Shown here one piece after another: positions 8,017 through 18,091 of a stretch of DNA of 39,894 nucleotides. Positions within the stretch are counted from its first letter, which is position 1. Every line of letters starts with the position of its first letter. This DNA is from Geminicoccaceae bacterium (GTDB lineage Bacteria > Pseudomonadota > Alphaproteobacteria > Geminicoccales > Geminicoccaceae): assembly GCA_023512415.1 (NCBI GenBank), contig JAILZQ010000008.1:1-39894 (forward strand), written 5' to 3'. The notes beneath the pieces are model-generated. The model worked only from the letters and a program-made list of their open reading frames with translations. It ran no database searches and had not been told where the DNA came from. The position numbers were made by a program, and so were the translations under genes.

Positions 8017-8870
8017 GGTGCGGGGGTCCGGCCGGCTCCGGCCGATGCCGGCCGCCGGCGGCCACGCTCGAAGGCTGCCGTGCCGAGCTGCTCGCGCAGG
8101 ACTTTGCGCGGCACCTCCTCGATCGCGTTCTTGGGCAGGTTGCCGAGTTGGAAGGGGCCGTAGGCGATCCGGATCAGCCGGTTCACTTTGAGCCCGAGAT
8201 GTTCGAGGACGCGTCGCACCTCGCGGTTCTTGCCCTCCTTGAGGGCCAGGGTGAGCCAGACGTTCGCGCCTTGGACCTTGTCGAGCCGCGCCTCGATCGG
8301 GCCGTAGGCGATCCCGTTCACGGTGAGCCCGTCGCGCAGTCGGGCGAGCGCCGCGTCGTCGACCGTACCGAAGGCGCGCACCCGATAGCGCCGAGTCCAG
8401 CCCGTCGAAGGCAGCTCGAGGCGACGTTTGAGCTCGCCGTCGTTGGTGAGAAGCAGCAGGCCCTCCGAATCGATGTCGAGCCGACCGATCGGCATCAGCC
8501 GCGGCAGCGTGGTCGGCAAACGCTCCAGATAGGTGGGACGACCCTCGGGATCACGCGCGCTCGTGACGACACCGCGCGGCTTGTGCCAGCGGAAGAGGCG
8601 GGTCGGCTCGGGCTCGGGCAACGGCCGGCCGTCGACCGTGATCCGCTGCTCGCCCGTCACGTCCAAGGCCGGGGTCTCGACCACCTGGCCGTCGACCGCC
8701 ACCCGGCCGGCCCGGATCCAGGCCTCGGCCTCGCGCCGCGAGCACAAGCCCGCCCGGGCGATCCGCTTGGCCAGCCGCTCGCCGCTCTTGCTCGGCGTAG
8801 GGGCGGCCGAAGCCGAGCCGGGTCGGGGCCGTCTCGGCCGGGGCGGAGCGGTACTCGGGGGCGCGCTCAT
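8013..8870 (-). CDS. 23S/16S rRNA pseudouridine synthase, RluB/RsuA family
   Basis: S4-like N-terminus (RLAKRIARAGLCSRREAEAWIRAGRVAVDG), PIGRLDIDSEGLLLLTNDGEL motif, KEGKNREVRRVLEHLGL; overlaps rsmD start. Confidence 0.9.
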   Translation of the reverse strand: MSAPPSTAPPRPRRPRPGSASAAPTPSKSGERLAKRIARAGLCSRREAEAWIRAGRVAVDGQVVETPALDVTGEQRITVDGRPLPEPEPTRLFRWHKPRGVVTSARDPEGRPTYLERLPTTLPRLMPIGRLDIDSEGLLLLTNDGELKRRLELPSTGWTRRYRVRAFGTVDDAALARLRDGLTVNGIAYGPIEARLDKVQGANVWLTLALKEGKNREVRRVLEHLGLKVNRLIRIAYGPFQLGNLPKNAIEEVPRKVLREQLGTAAFERGRRRPASAGAGRTPAP

Positions 8871-9604
8871 CCGCCCCGCCGCCGGGCGCGGCAGGCGGCG
8901 ACGAAGCCCTCGAGGATCGCCGTGTCGCCGGCGCCGATCCGGTACTCGGGATGCCATTGCACGCCCAAGCAGAAGCTCCGCCGCGGGTCCTCGATGGCCT
9001 CGATCACCCCGTCGGGTGCCCGTCCGCTCACGACGACAGAAGGTCCGACGGTCTCGGCGGCTTGATGATGCGCGCTGTTGACCAGGAGCCGCTCGGCGCG
9101 GGTGAGCCGGTGCAGCAACGTGCCCGGCTCGACCAGGACCTCGTGCCCGGGTTCGGTCCGGGGGTTCGGCTGCTCGTGCGGCAGGGCGTCGGGCACCGCA
9201 TCCGGAATGTGTTGGATCAGGCTGCCACCCAGGACGACGTTCAAGAGCTGCTGGCCCCCGCAGATGCCGAGGATAGGCAGGTCACGGGCCAAGGCGCCTT
9301 CGGTGATCGCCCACTCGAAACGGGTGCGGCGCTCCTTGAGGCGCACGGTGGGGTGCCGCTCACCCGCGCCGTAGAGCACCGGGTCGATGTCGAAGGCGCC
9401 GCCGGTGATCACGAGGCCGTCGAGCCGCGCCAGATAATCCTCGACGAGATCCGGTTCGTGCGGCAGGGCCAAGGGCACGCCGCCCGCCTCGGCGAGCACG
9501 TCGCAATAATTCTCGCGAAGCGCGTACCAGGGTTGCTTCGCGTAGCCGCCCGGCGGCTCGCTGTCGAGCGTCACACCGATCGCCGGACGGGGGCTCGTGC
9601 GCAT
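8867..9604 (-). CDS. gamma-glutamyl-gamma-aminobutyrate hydrolase-like class I glutamine amidotransferase (peptidase C26)
   Basis: LDGLVITGGAFDIDPVLYG, LPILGICGGQQLLNVVLGGSLIQH, VNSAHHQA, FCLGVQWHPEY. Confidence 0.9.
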   Translation of the reverse strand: MRTSPRPAIGVTLDSEPPGGYAKQPWYALRENYCDVLAEAGGVPLALPHEPDLVEDYLARLDGLVITGGAFDIDPVLYGAGERHPTVRLKERRTRFEWAITEGALARDLPILGICGGQQLLNVVLGGSLIQHIPDAVPDALPHEQPNPRTEPGHEVLVEPGTLLHRLTRAERLLVNSAHHQAAETVGPSVVVSGRAPDGVIEAIEDPRRSFCLGVQWHPEYRIGAGDTAILEGFVAACRARRRGG

Positions 9605-9654
9605 GGCCGCGCAGAGGTAGCGATCGGCCGGGGTCGCTGCAAGGAGAGGCCCGG

Positions 9655-10404
9655 ATGATCGCCGTCCTCGAGACGTGGCTCGGCGTGCCGCTGCTCGACG
9701 CGCTGGCCCCGCTCGTCTTCCTGCTCGCCTGGATCGGCTACGCTCGCTGGGCCGACGGGCCGGGCCGGCCGAGCCTCATGGCGCGCATGCACGAGTACCG
9801 GCTCGCCTGGATGCGTCGGATGCTCGCCCGTGACAACCGGATCATCGACCTCCAGGTCGTCCTGGTGCTGGTCCAGAACATCGCCTTCTTCGCGAGCTCC
9901 TCGATCATCTTGATCGGCGGGCTCGCCGCGGTGCTCGGCGCCCGCGACCAGGCGCTCGCCATTCTGGCCGAGTTGCCCCTCGCCGCGCCGGGCGCGGCCC
10001 GGTTGTTCGACGCCAAGGTGCTGCTCCTCGTCCTCGTCTTCGTCTACGCCTTCTTCAAATTCACCTGGACGCTCCGGCAATTCAATTACGTGGCGATCCT
10101 GATCGGCGCCGCGCCGCCGCCTTCCGAAGTCGGCAGCCCGGCCGCCGAACGACTGGTCGAGCGAGCGGCCCGGATGGCGACCCGGGCCGCCGACCATTTC
10201 AACAAGGCCATGCGCGCCTATTATTTCGGGCTCGCCGGGCTCGCTTGGTTCGTCCACCCGGCTCTCTTGATCGCCGCGGTGGTCTGGGTGGCACTGGTTT
10301 CCTGGCGGCGTGAGTTCCGCTCGACCAGCCTCACGATCTTGGGCCCGGTGGGTGAGCCGCTCGATGCCGCTCCGGCGCGGGTCGACGCCCGCTCCTCGGC
10401 TTAG
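9655..10404 (+). CDS. DUF599 family membrane protein
   Basis: Membrane segments with RMLARDNRIIDLQVVLVLVQNIAFFASSSIILIGG and FKFTWTLRQFNYVAILIGAAP as in DUF599. Confidence 0.8.
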   Translation: MIAVLETWLGVPLLDALAPLVFLLAWIGYARWADGPGRPSLMARMHEYRLAWMRRMLARDNRIIDLQVVLVLVQNIAFFASSSIILIGGLAAVLGARDQALAILAELPLAAPGAARLFDAKVLLLVLVFVYAFFKFTWTLRQFNYVAILIGAAPPPSEVGSPAAERLVERAARMATRAADHFNKAMRAYYFGLAGLAWFVHPALLIAAVVWVALVSWRREFRSTSLTILGPVGEPLDAAPARVDARSSA

Positions 10405-10465
10405 GTCCCGGCCTCCCCGGCTCGGCGGAACGCCGAGACATCGGCGAACGCGGGGGCGGGGCGTT

Positions 10466-13162
10466 TCAACCGCTCGCCGGCTCCCTCACCCGACATTCCT
10501 CGAGCCTGAGCCGCGGGCCCGGCATGCCGAGCCAGTCGCGGGGTCGGCAGGTGAGGACCAGGATCTGCTGACGCTGTGCGGCCTTGGCGAGAATGGCCTT
10601 CATCCGCTCGAAGCGCGCCTCGTCGGCGAAGACGAGCGCGTCGTCGAGGATCAAGCACGGAGCCTCGCCTTCGCGCTCGAGGAGGAGCTCGGCGAGCGCC
10701 AGCCGGACCAGCACCGCGAGCTGTTCGCGGGTGCCGACGCTGAGCTCGCTCAAGGGCTCTTCGATCGCCTCCCGACGCAACGCCACGGGCACGAGCGTCT
10801 CGGCGTCGATCACGGGCGTGGCCTCGGGCAGGAGCCTCTGCAGGTAGGGAAGGAGCCGGCGGCTCACGGGCTCGACCAGCCGCTCGGTTCCCCGCCGCTC
10901 GGCTTCGGCCAACGTCTCGCGCAGGAGCCTCCAGGCGCTGGCTTCGCGTTCCAGTGCCTTCGCCCGTGGCTTCAGCTCGCCGAGCTGCCGTTCGATCTCC
11001 TCGAGCCGGCTGTCGCAAGCTTCGACGCCGAGCCCGCGCACCTCCCCCTCGAGCCGGTCCACCTCGCGACGGCAGCGGAGGATTTCACCCTCGAGCGCCG
11101 CGAGCTCGCGCTCGGCCTGCTCCTTGCGCAGCCGCACGCCCGTGGCGTCGAGCCGCGCGAGCTCCTGCTCGATGTGCGCGACGCGGGCGACCGCCTCTCG
11201 GTGACGAGCTTGGGCGGCGTCCCGCGCCCGTTGTAGATCGTCTTCGGCGAGGCGGGCCTCGGCCTCCAGGATCCGTTCGCGGGCGCTCTCGACCGCGCGC
11301 AGGAGCTCGCGCCGGCGACCTTCGAGCCCGGCCGACCGCTCCCGCTCGGCTCCGGCCGCCCGGCCGGCCGCTTCGGCCTCGGCCCGCAGCGCGGCTAGCG
11401 CCCGCTCGCTCTCCTCCACGGCGCGCGCGGCCGCTTCGAGCTCGCGGGCGAGCCTCTCGGGGTCGGCGTGTTCGCCGAGGCTCTGCCGCCCGGTCTCGAG
11501 CCGGCGCTGCTCGACGCGCAGCCGGGCACGGAGGCTCTCAAGGTCGAGCACGCCCGCACCGCGCAGCAGCCCCTCCTGGGCCTGGCGCTCGACGGCGAGC
11601 CGGCGCTCGACGTCGCGCCGCCGAGCGACCGCTCGCTCGGCCGCGGCGAGGTCGGCGACGCCGAGCTCGCCGAGCGCGTCCCGGAGCCGCGCTCGGGCCT
11701 GGGCGAGCGCGTGCCGCCGAGCCGCGAGATCGCCGCCCGGCAGCACCCGGATCCGACCGAACCCCTCGAGCTGCAGTTCGCTCGGGGCGGTCAGATCGAG
11801 CGGCCGGCTCGGGTCGATCGCGACCCCTTCGGCCGTGCGGGCGACCCGCCCCGGCTCGGGCAGGAGCTCGATCCGGGTCGCCTGGGCCAGGAGCCCCGCC
11901 TCCTGCCGGTCGGCCTCGGCCGTGAGCTCGCGGAGCCGGCGCAGCCGCGCCTCGTCGATCGGTGTGGCGGCGAGCTCGGCCTCGACGGCGGCGAGCGCGG
12001 TGGCCCGCCCGTCCGCCTCGGTCAGCAGCTGCCGCAGCCGCTCGGCCTCGCGCTGACGTTCCAGGAGTTCCCGGGCGGCTTGCGCGAGCGCGAGCTGCTT
12101 GCGGGCGGTGACCGCCGCCTCGGCGAGACGGCCTTGCTCGGCGTCGAGCGCGGCGAGGCGCTGCTCGGCCTCCGCGCGGCGGCGCTCCCGCTCCTCCCGC
12201 TCGGCTTCGAGGGCGCGCAGCGCCGCCTCGTCGCGGGCCAGCCGCTCGCGCAGCTCGGCCCGGCTGCGCAGCTCCTCCTCCAGCCGCCGCAGTTCGGCCG
12301 CCTCGGCCTCCACGCTCTTGCGGGCGAGCGCACGATCCTGCTCGAACCGCTCGATCCGCGCGAGCTCCTCGGCCGCTGCGGCGAGCCGCGCGCGGACCCG
12401 CTCGAGCCGCTCGGGGGCCTCGGTCCGAGACCGTTCGGCCCGCGCCCGCTCGAGCTTCGCCACCGCCTGGTCGTAGCGGCCGCGAGCCGCCCGCAGGACG
12501 CCGGCCTCGCTCTCCTTCGCGGCGATCTCGGCGCGCAGGGTGGCGAGCTCGCCGGTTCGCTTCTCCTGGCCTCTCTCGGTCCAATATCGCGCGTAGGCCT
12601 CCTCGACCCGCGCCCGCAGCGCCGCCAGGCGCGGACCGGCCGTGACCATGTCGAGCTCGCGGCGGAGCAGCGCGCCGAACCGGTCGCGCTGGGCCGCGAT
12701 CGCCGCTTCCGTGGTCTCGGCGACGAAGCTCGTGCCCTGATCGACCCAGAAGAGGGCGGAGAGCCCTTGATGCTCCGGCCGCCGTTCGGCGCGCCCGCGC
12801 CGCGGCTCGAAGCGCAACAGGCGCTGCAGCTCGCCCTCGGCGGCGTCGCCCCGGAGCCTCCCGCCGGGCCAGGCGAGCGTGCAATCGCGACCGAATTCCT
12901 TGTCGAGCCGGTAAGCGGTTCCGGCGAGCTCGAACTCGACGGCCACCCTGGGTGTGCCCCCGAGATGCGCGGTCATCGCCTCACGGGTTCGCCCGCCGAC
13001 CGACCAGGCCTCGAAGAGCGCGGATTTGAGCGCCAGGAGGACGGTCGATTTGCCTTCCTCGTTGTCGCCGCCGATCAGGGTGAAGCCGGGATCGAACGGC
13101 CCGATCCGCCACTCCCCGGCGAGCTTGCGGAAGTCGCGGATGGTGAGCGCCACGAGCCTCAC
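10466..13162 (-). CDS. SbcC/Rad50/YhaN-like AAA ATPase with long coiled coils
   Basis: Walker A GGDNEEGKST, signature LSELSVGTREQLAVLVRLALAELLL, Walker B LILDDALVFAD, coiled-coil arms, no CxxC zinc hook. Confidence 0.85.
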   Translation of the reverse strand: MRLVALTIRDFRKLAGEWRIGPFDPGFTLIGGDNEEGKSTVLLALKSALFEAWSVGGRTREAMTAHLGGTPRVAVEFELAGTAYRLDKEFGRDCTLAWPGGRLRGDAAEGELQRLLRFEPRRGRAERRPEHQGLSALFWVDQGTSFVAETTEAAIAAQRDRFGALLRRELDMVTAGPRLAALRARVEEAYARYWTERGQEKRTGELATLRAEIAAKESEAGVLRAARGRYDQAVAKLERARAERSRTEAPERLERVRARLAAAAEELARIERFEQDRALARKSVEAEAAELRRLEEELRSRAELRERLARDEAALRALEAEREERERRRAEAEQRLAALDAEQGRLAEAAVTARKQLALAQAARELLERQREAERLRQLLTEADGRATALAAVEAELAATPIDEARLRRLRELTAEADRQEAGLLAQATRIELLPEPGRVARTAEGVAIDPSRPLDLTAPSELQLEGFGRIRVLPGGDLAARRHALAQARARLRDALGELGVADLAAAERAVARRRDVERRLAVERQAQEGLLRGAGVLDLESLRARLRVEQRRLETGRQSLGEHADPERLARELEAAARAVEESERALAALRAEAEAAGRAAGAERERSAGLEGRRRELLRAVESARERILEAEARLAEDDLQRARDAAQARHREAVARVAHIEQELARLDATGVRLRKEQAERELAALEGEILRCRREVDRLEGEVRGLGVEACDSRLEEIERQLGELKPRAKALEREASAWRLLRETLAEAERRGTERLVEPVSRRLLPYLQRLLPEATPVIDAETLVPVALRREAIEEPLSELSVGTREQLAVLVRLALAELLLEREGEAPCLILDDALVFADEARFERMKAILAKAAQRQQILVLTCRPRDWLGMPGPRLRLEECRVREPASG

Positions 13163-14313
13163 CGGCTCGCTCCCTCGCCCGCGGCGAGCCGGGCATGTTC
13201 CTGCCAGAGCAGTCGGAGCGCCAAGGCCCCGACGGCCCGCTCCTCATCCGTCGGCGCCTGCTCGGCCCGCTCGAAGAGATCGCGGGCGCAAGCGCCGAGT
13301 GCCCCGCCGTCGTCGAGGGCGGCGAGCTCCAACGCGGTCGGCTGCAGGACCAGCCGATCCTCCCGATCGAGGTGGCGAAGTGCTGCGCCGAGGCGGGCGA
13401 GTGCGGCGTCGACCGCGCCGCGGCCCTCGAGGTCGACCGAGCCTTCGAGCTCGAGCCGGACCACGCAGTGCTCCGGGGCGGCCGGTAAACCCTGGCGCAG
13501 CGCGTCGATCCGAGCCGCGAGCTCGGCCGGGGCGAGCGGGGCGAGCTCCAGCCGCCGCTCGACCCAGTGATAGCGCCCGGTGGCGATCGGCTCGATACGG
13601 GGCGGCGCCGCTTGCCCGTCGAGCTCGACGAGCAGCACGAAGCCCGCCTCACGGAAACGGAAGCCGTCCGGCTCGGGCGTGCCGGAGTACCAGGTCCGCG
13701 GGGCGACCTCGAGCGTCCCGTGGCGATCGCCGAGCGCCAGATAGTCGAGGCCGGCGCGTGCCGCGCGGTCGCGGGCGATCGGGTTGAAGACCGTCTCCGC
13801 AGCCGGCTGGAGCCCTTCGACCACGCCGTGGGCGAGGCCGATTCGGATCGCCCCGGCCGGGCTCGGGGCCGTATCCATCCCGGCGGTCGGATCGTCGAGC
13901 GCGCGCCGATCGGCGAGCGGCGCCGGCAGGACGACCGCCCGGCCTTCGGCGATCGGCAGGGGTTCCGACCCGAGGGCGACCCGCACGGTCGGCGGCGGAC
14001 CGCGCCGGGCGAGCCGGGTCCACACGCTTTCCGCGAGCGCCGCGTCGTGGTTGCCGGGGAGCAGGATCCAGAGCCCACCCGCGCTCGCCAGGAGCTCGAG
14101 GGTGCGGTCGAGGAGCGCATCGCCGACATGTTGACTGTCGAACACGTCGCCCGCGACCAGAACCGCGTCGACCCGACGCGCGCGGGCGAGGCTCGCGATC
14201 TCGCGCACGACCTCGATCCGCCGCTCGCGCAGCACGCCCCCCGCATCGCCCGGGATCTGTTTGAACGGGCAGCCCAGGTGCCAGTCGGAGGTGTGCAGGA
14301 TCCGGACGGTCAA
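13159..14313 (-). CDS. SbcD/YhaO-like DNA repair metallophosphoesterase
   Basis: ILHTSDWHLGCPFKQIPG, AVLVAGDVFDSQHV, ILLPGNHDAAL, ALGDRHGTLEV; 4-bp overlap with the ATPase. Confidence 0.88.
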   Translation of the reverse strand: MTVRILHTSDWHLGCPFKQIPGDAGGVLRERRIEVVREIASLARARRVDAVLVAGDVFDSQHVGDALLDRTLELLASAGGLWILLPGNHDAALAESVWTRLARRGPPPTVRVALGSEPLPIAEGRAVVLPAPLADRRALDDPTAGMDTAPSPAGAIRIGLAHGVVEGLQPAAETVFNPIARDRAARAGLDYLALGDRHGTLEVAPRTWYSGTPEPDGFRFREAGFVLLVELDGQAAPPRIEPIATGRYHWVERRLELAPLAPAELAARIDALRQGLPAAPEHCVVRLELEGSVDLEGRGAVDAALARLGAALRHLDREDRLVLQPTALELAALDDGGALGACARDLFERAEQAPTDEERAVGALALRLLWQEHARLAAGEGASR

Positions 14314-14337
14314 GGGTGGCCGGCCCGCAGCGGCCGC

Positions 14338-14709
14338 TCAGCGGTCGCGCGACAGGCCGCGCGCGGCGAGCGCCTCGAGATAGGCCTGCCAGATCCGCTC
14401 GCGATCACGACCCAGCCGGTAGAGGTAGGGCCAGGAATAGATCCCGGTGTCGTGCCCGTCGTCGAAGACGATCCGCACGGCGTAGTTACCGACCGGCTCG
14501 AGCTCGCGGATGGCGACGTTCCGCTTGCCGGCCACGACGACCTTCTGGGAGGGCGAGTGGCCTTGGACCTCGGCCGAAGGGCTCTCGACCCGCAAGAGCT
14601 CGGCCGGCAGGGTGAAACTCTGACCATCGTCGAAATCGATCTCGAGGCAGCGCTCGGCCCGCTTGACCCGGATCTCGAGCGGCCAGGGCTCGCTCTCGCG
14701 CGGGTTCAT
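14338..14709 (-). CDS. DUF971 (gamma-butyrobetaine hydroxylase N-terminal-like) protein
   Basis: [53 protein letters not shown]. Confidence 0.88.
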   Translation of the reverse strand: MNPRESEPWPLEIRVKRAERCLEIDFDDGQSFTLPAELLRVESPSAEVQGHSPSQKVVVAGKRNVAIRELEPVGNYAVRIVFDDGHDTGIYSWPYLYRLGRDRERIWQAYLEALAARGLSRDR

Positions 14710-14930
14710 CGGCGGAGCTCCTCGGGGACGGCCTCGGCCTCGCCGAGCGGCCGGGCCTCCTCGACCAGCATGATCGGAATGCCGTCGCGGATCGGGTAGG
14801 CGAGCCCGGCCTGCTCGGAGACGAGCTCGTTGCGGACCCGGTCCCAGCGCAAGGGCCCTTTGGTCAGGGGGCAAACCAAGAGTTCCAACAAACGCGGATC
14901 GACCCCGACCTCGGCCTCGCGTTCGGCCAT
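14706..14930 (-). CDS. Trm112/UPF0434 family protein
   Basis: [49 protein letters not shown]. Confidence 0.9.
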   Translation of the reverse strand: MAEREAEVGVDPRLLELLVCPLTKGPLRWDRVRNELVSEQAGLAYPIRDGIPIMLVEEARPLGEAEAVPEELRR

Positions 14931-14940
14931 CGCTCCTCCT

Positions 14941-15591
14941 TCAGTGGCGGACCGGTGGGGCGCTCGCCTGGGCCGCCCGCACGTCCATGTCCATGAGTGC
15001 GATCAACAGCTCCCCCTGGTGGGCCAGGTCCGGGGCCTCGAGCAGGGCCTGCTTCTCGGTCGGCGTGAACGGGCAGAGCATGGCGAGCGAGGTCACGAGC
15101 GCGGCCAGCGGTGCGGCGCGGACCGCCTCCCAGTCGGTCTCGATCCCGCGGCGGCGGAAATAGGCCTCCGTGGCGGCCAGCAGGCGCGGCCGCGCATCCG
15201 CGGGGGGCTCGACCGGAGCGAGGTCGCCGCGCCAGCGCTCGAAATCGGCGACCACTTGGCGGTAGGGCGTGGCCACCGTCAGCTCCTCGACCACGTCGAA
15301 CCGGCAGAGCCCGGTGAGTGTGATGAGGTAGCGGCCGTCCTCGGTCTCGGTGAAGCTCGTGATCCCGCCCAAGCAGCCGGTACGGTAAATCGCCCGACGC
15401 CGGCCGGGCTCTTCGGGCTCGGTCGGCTGGATCATGCCGATCACGCGGTGGGTGCGCATCGCATCCCGCACCATCGCCAGATAACGCGGCTCGAAGATGT
15501 TGAGCGGCAGGTTACCGCCGGGCAACAGGAGCGCCCCCTCGAGGGGGAAGATCGGGAACCGCGTCGGGACGCTCTGCGCGGCGGAACGCAT
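14941..15591 (-). CDS. LON peptidase substrate-binding domain protein
   Basis: [40 protein letters not shown]. Confidence 0.9.
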   Translation of the reverse strand: MRSAAQSVPTRFPIFPLEGALLLPGGNLPLNIFEPRYLAMVRDAMRTHRVIGMIQPTEPEEPGRRRAIYRTGCLGGITSFTETEDGRYLITLTGLCRFDVVEELTVATPYRQVVADFERWRGDLAPVEPPADARPRLLAATEAYFRRRGIETDWEAVRAAPLAALVTSLAMLCPFTPTEKQALLEAPDLAHQGELLIALMDMDVRAAQASAPPVRH

Positions 15592-15599
15592 CGGCGGCT

Positions 15600-16520
15600 T
15601 CAGGAGAACAGCACGCTCGAGAGCATCCGCCGTCCCTTGAGCGTCGCCGGGTGCTTGGGCCCGAGCGCATCGAAAAAGCGGACGAGCTGCTTGCGGGCCG
15701 CGTCGTCCTTCCACGCCCGGTCCTTCTTCACGATCCGGCAGAGATGCTCCATCGCGGGTTCGAGCCGACCGCGCAGGAAGAGCGCGGTGGCGAGCCGGTA
15801 GCGCGCTTCGTGATCGTCGGGGTCGGCCTGGAGCCGGGCCTCGAGGGCCGCGGGGTCGCCGATCTCGCCCGCCTCCTCGGCGAGCTGGATGGCCGCCCGC
15901 GCCCCGGCGATCGCGGGGTGGTTGGCTTGCCCCTTGGGTGCCTTGTCGAGCACCCGCTTGGCGTCCTCACGCTGGCCCGAGGCCAGCAGGCAGCGGGCGA
16001 GCCCGCCGATCGCCTCCGGGTTCTCGGGATCGGCGCGCAGGACGGCGTTGTAGATCGCCGCCGCGGTCTTGACCTCGCCCCGCTCGAGCGCAGCCCGTGC
16101 GGCCTCGAGGTCGGCTGCCAGATCGGCGCCGACCGGCCCGCCCACGAGCTTCTCCACGAACGCCTTGACCTGGCTTTCCGGTTGGGCACCGGCGAAGCCC
16201 GTCACCGGCTGGCCGCCGATGAAGGCGTAGACGGTGGGGACCGACTGGATCCGCAGCTGCTGGGCGAGCTCCGGGTTCTCGTCGATGTTGATCTTGACGA
16301 GCTTGACCTTGCCGCCTGCGGCTTTGACCACTTTTTCGAGGACCGGGCCCAGCTGCTTGCAGGGGCCGCACCAGGGCGCCCAGAAGTCGACGAGCACCGG
16401 TGTGGTCATGGACGCCCGCAGCACGTCGTCGGCGAAGGTCTCGAGCGAGCCGTCCTTGACGATCTCGTCGGCGCCGCTCGTGGCCTTCGCCTTGGCGGAC
16501 GCGCCGCTGAAAAACTGCAT
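15600..16520 (-). CDS. cnoX: thioredoxin-TPR fusion, CnoX/YbbN-like co-chaperone
   Basis: VDFWAPWCGPCKQLGPVLEKV followed by TPR-like repeats. Confidence 0.88.
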   Translation of the reverse strand: MQFFSGASAKAKATSGADEIVKDGSLETFADDVLRASMTTPVLVDFWAPWCGPCKQLGPVLEKVVKAAGGKVKLVKINIDENPELAQQLRIQSVPTVYAFIGGQPVTGFAGAQPESQVKAFVEKLVGGPVGADLAADLEAARAALERGEVKTAAAIYNAVLRADPENPEAIGGLARCLLASGQREDAKRVLDKAPKGQANHPAIAGARAAIQLAEEAGEIGDPAALEARLQADPDDHEARYRLATALFLRGRLEPAMEHLCRIVKKDRAWKDDAARKQLVRFFDALGPKHPATLKGRRMLSSVLFS

Positions 16521-16860
16521 TCTCGCGATCCCCAGAGCTGGACGGCTGCCGTTTCCCCACCGCGGGGCGGTCTAGCCACCCCCGCCTGCGGACCGCTCGG
16601 TCCGCGTGCCGCGGGTCCCGAAAGCCGCGCGTAATGTGAGCGCCGGCGGCGCCGGTTACAAGCCCGACCGCGCCGCCCTCACCGGCACATCCGTCCGGGC
16701 CTTTCCGTATTTCGGCCCCGATCCGGTCTCCACCCTTGCCTCGCCGCCGCTCGCGGGTCCACAGAGAGGACGGGCCGCGCCGGGGCTCGTCGCTCGCCCG
16801 CCGGTCGCGGCGGCGTCGAGCCCGAGAGAGCTGGCGCGGCCGGGGAGCCCGCCCGCCTCG

Positions 16861-17547
16861 ATGCGTCGTCTCGCGCTCGCTTTCCTCGTGCTCGCCGCGC
16901 TCGTGCTCGTGCCCTTCCTGATCTGGGGCGAGGCGCTCGAGGCCGCCCTCGACCCGACGGCGCTCGCCGTCCAGCTGCAGGCGCAGGGACCGGTGGCCAC
17001 GCTCGTCGCCCTGGCCCTGCTCTGGTCCGACCTCCTGCTGCCGATCCCGGCGACCGCCGTCATGAGCGCGCTCGGCTTCGTCCACGGCGCGCTCTTGGGC
17101 GGGCTTCTCGGGGCCGCGGGCTCGATCCTCGCCGGGCTCACCGGCTACGGGCTCTGCCGCGCCGCCGGGCCGCGCGCGGCTCTGGCGATCCTCGGCGCCG
17201 AGGGCCTCGCCGAGGGCGAGCGGCTGTTCGCCCGGGTGGGCGCTTGGCTCGTTCTTCTGTCGCGCTGGCTGCCGGTCTTCCCGGAGGTGGTCGCCTGCAT
17301 GGCCGGCCTCGCCCGGATGCGGTTCTCGACCTTCCTCCTCGCGCTCGCCGCCGGTTCCTTGCCGATGGCGACGGCTTTCGCCGCGCTCGGCGCCTTCGGG
17401 CTCGAGCGGCCGGGGCTCGCGCTCGCTGCGAGCGCGCTCGTGCCGCCGCTCATCTGGATCCTGGTGCGCCCGCTCGCGCTGCGCGTCGCGCGCGCCGGCC
17501 CGGTTCCATCCCCGCGGGCGTCGCCGCCCGACGCCCGTCCGAGCTGA
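16861..17547 (+). CDS. VTT-domain (TVP38/DedA-like) membrane protein
   Basis: Hydrophobic; LGFVHGALLGGLLGAAGSILAGLTGYGLCR..LLSRWLPVFPEVVACMAGLARM. Confidence 0.8.
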   Translation: MRRLALAFLVLAALVLVPFLIWGEALEAALDPTALAVQLQAQGPVATLVALALLWSDLLLPIPATAVMSALGFVHGALLGGLLGAAGSILAGLTGYGLCRAAGPRAALAILGAEGLAEGERLFARVGAWLVLLSRWLPVFPEVVACMAGLARMRFSTFLLALAAGSLPMATAFAALGAFGLERPGLALAASALVPPLIWILVRPLALRVARAGPVPSPRASPPDARPS

Positions 17548-17560
17548 GCGGGTCTCCGCC

Positions 17561-18091
17561 ATGAGCAAACGCCCGAGCCCCGAGCCGGTGGATCCGGCGA
17601 ACCTTCCCGAACTCGCCCGCGCGGTGATCGCCGCCGACCGCTTCCCGCGGCTCGCCACCCTCGACGGCGACCAGCCGCGGGTGCGCCCGGTGAGCCCGGT
17701 CAAGACCGACGGCTTCACGGTCTACGTCGCCAACCTGCGGCGTTACCACAAGACCGAGGAGCTCGAGGCGAACCCCAAATGCGAGCTCGTCTACCTTTCG
17801 TCCGATCACGACCAGGTCCGGATCACGGGCGTAGCCGAGGTCGTCCGCGAGCGCGCGGTCCTGGACGAGATCTGGCGCACCAACCCGCTGCTGCGCGCCT
17901 ATCTCGGCACACCCGACAATCCCGAGCTGATCGTCTACCGGATCCGGCCGAGCCGCGTCCGCTTCATGCGCGAATGGGCCCTCGATTATCACGAGGTGCC
18001 GCTCGAGGCCGGAGAGGACACCTCCGGCGAGGAGATGGCCGAAATCCCGGGCGGCGACGGGCCGGCCGCGGCCGGCGCTCAGCCCGGATAG
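17561..18091 (+). CDS. pyridoxamine 5'-phosphate oxidase family (PPOX-type) protein
   Basis: RFPRLATLDGDQPRVRPVSPVKTDGFTVYVANLRRYHKTEELEANPKCELVYL..ITGVAEVV. Confidence 0.85.
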   Translation: MSKRPSPEPVDPANLPELARAVIAADRFPRLATLDGDQPRVRPVSPVKTDGFTVYVANLRRYHKTEELEANPKCELVYLSSDHDQVRITGVAEVVRERAVLDEIWRTNPLLRAYLGTPDNPELIVYRIRPSRVRFMREWALDYHEVPLEAGEDTSGEEMAEIPGGDGPAAAGAQPG

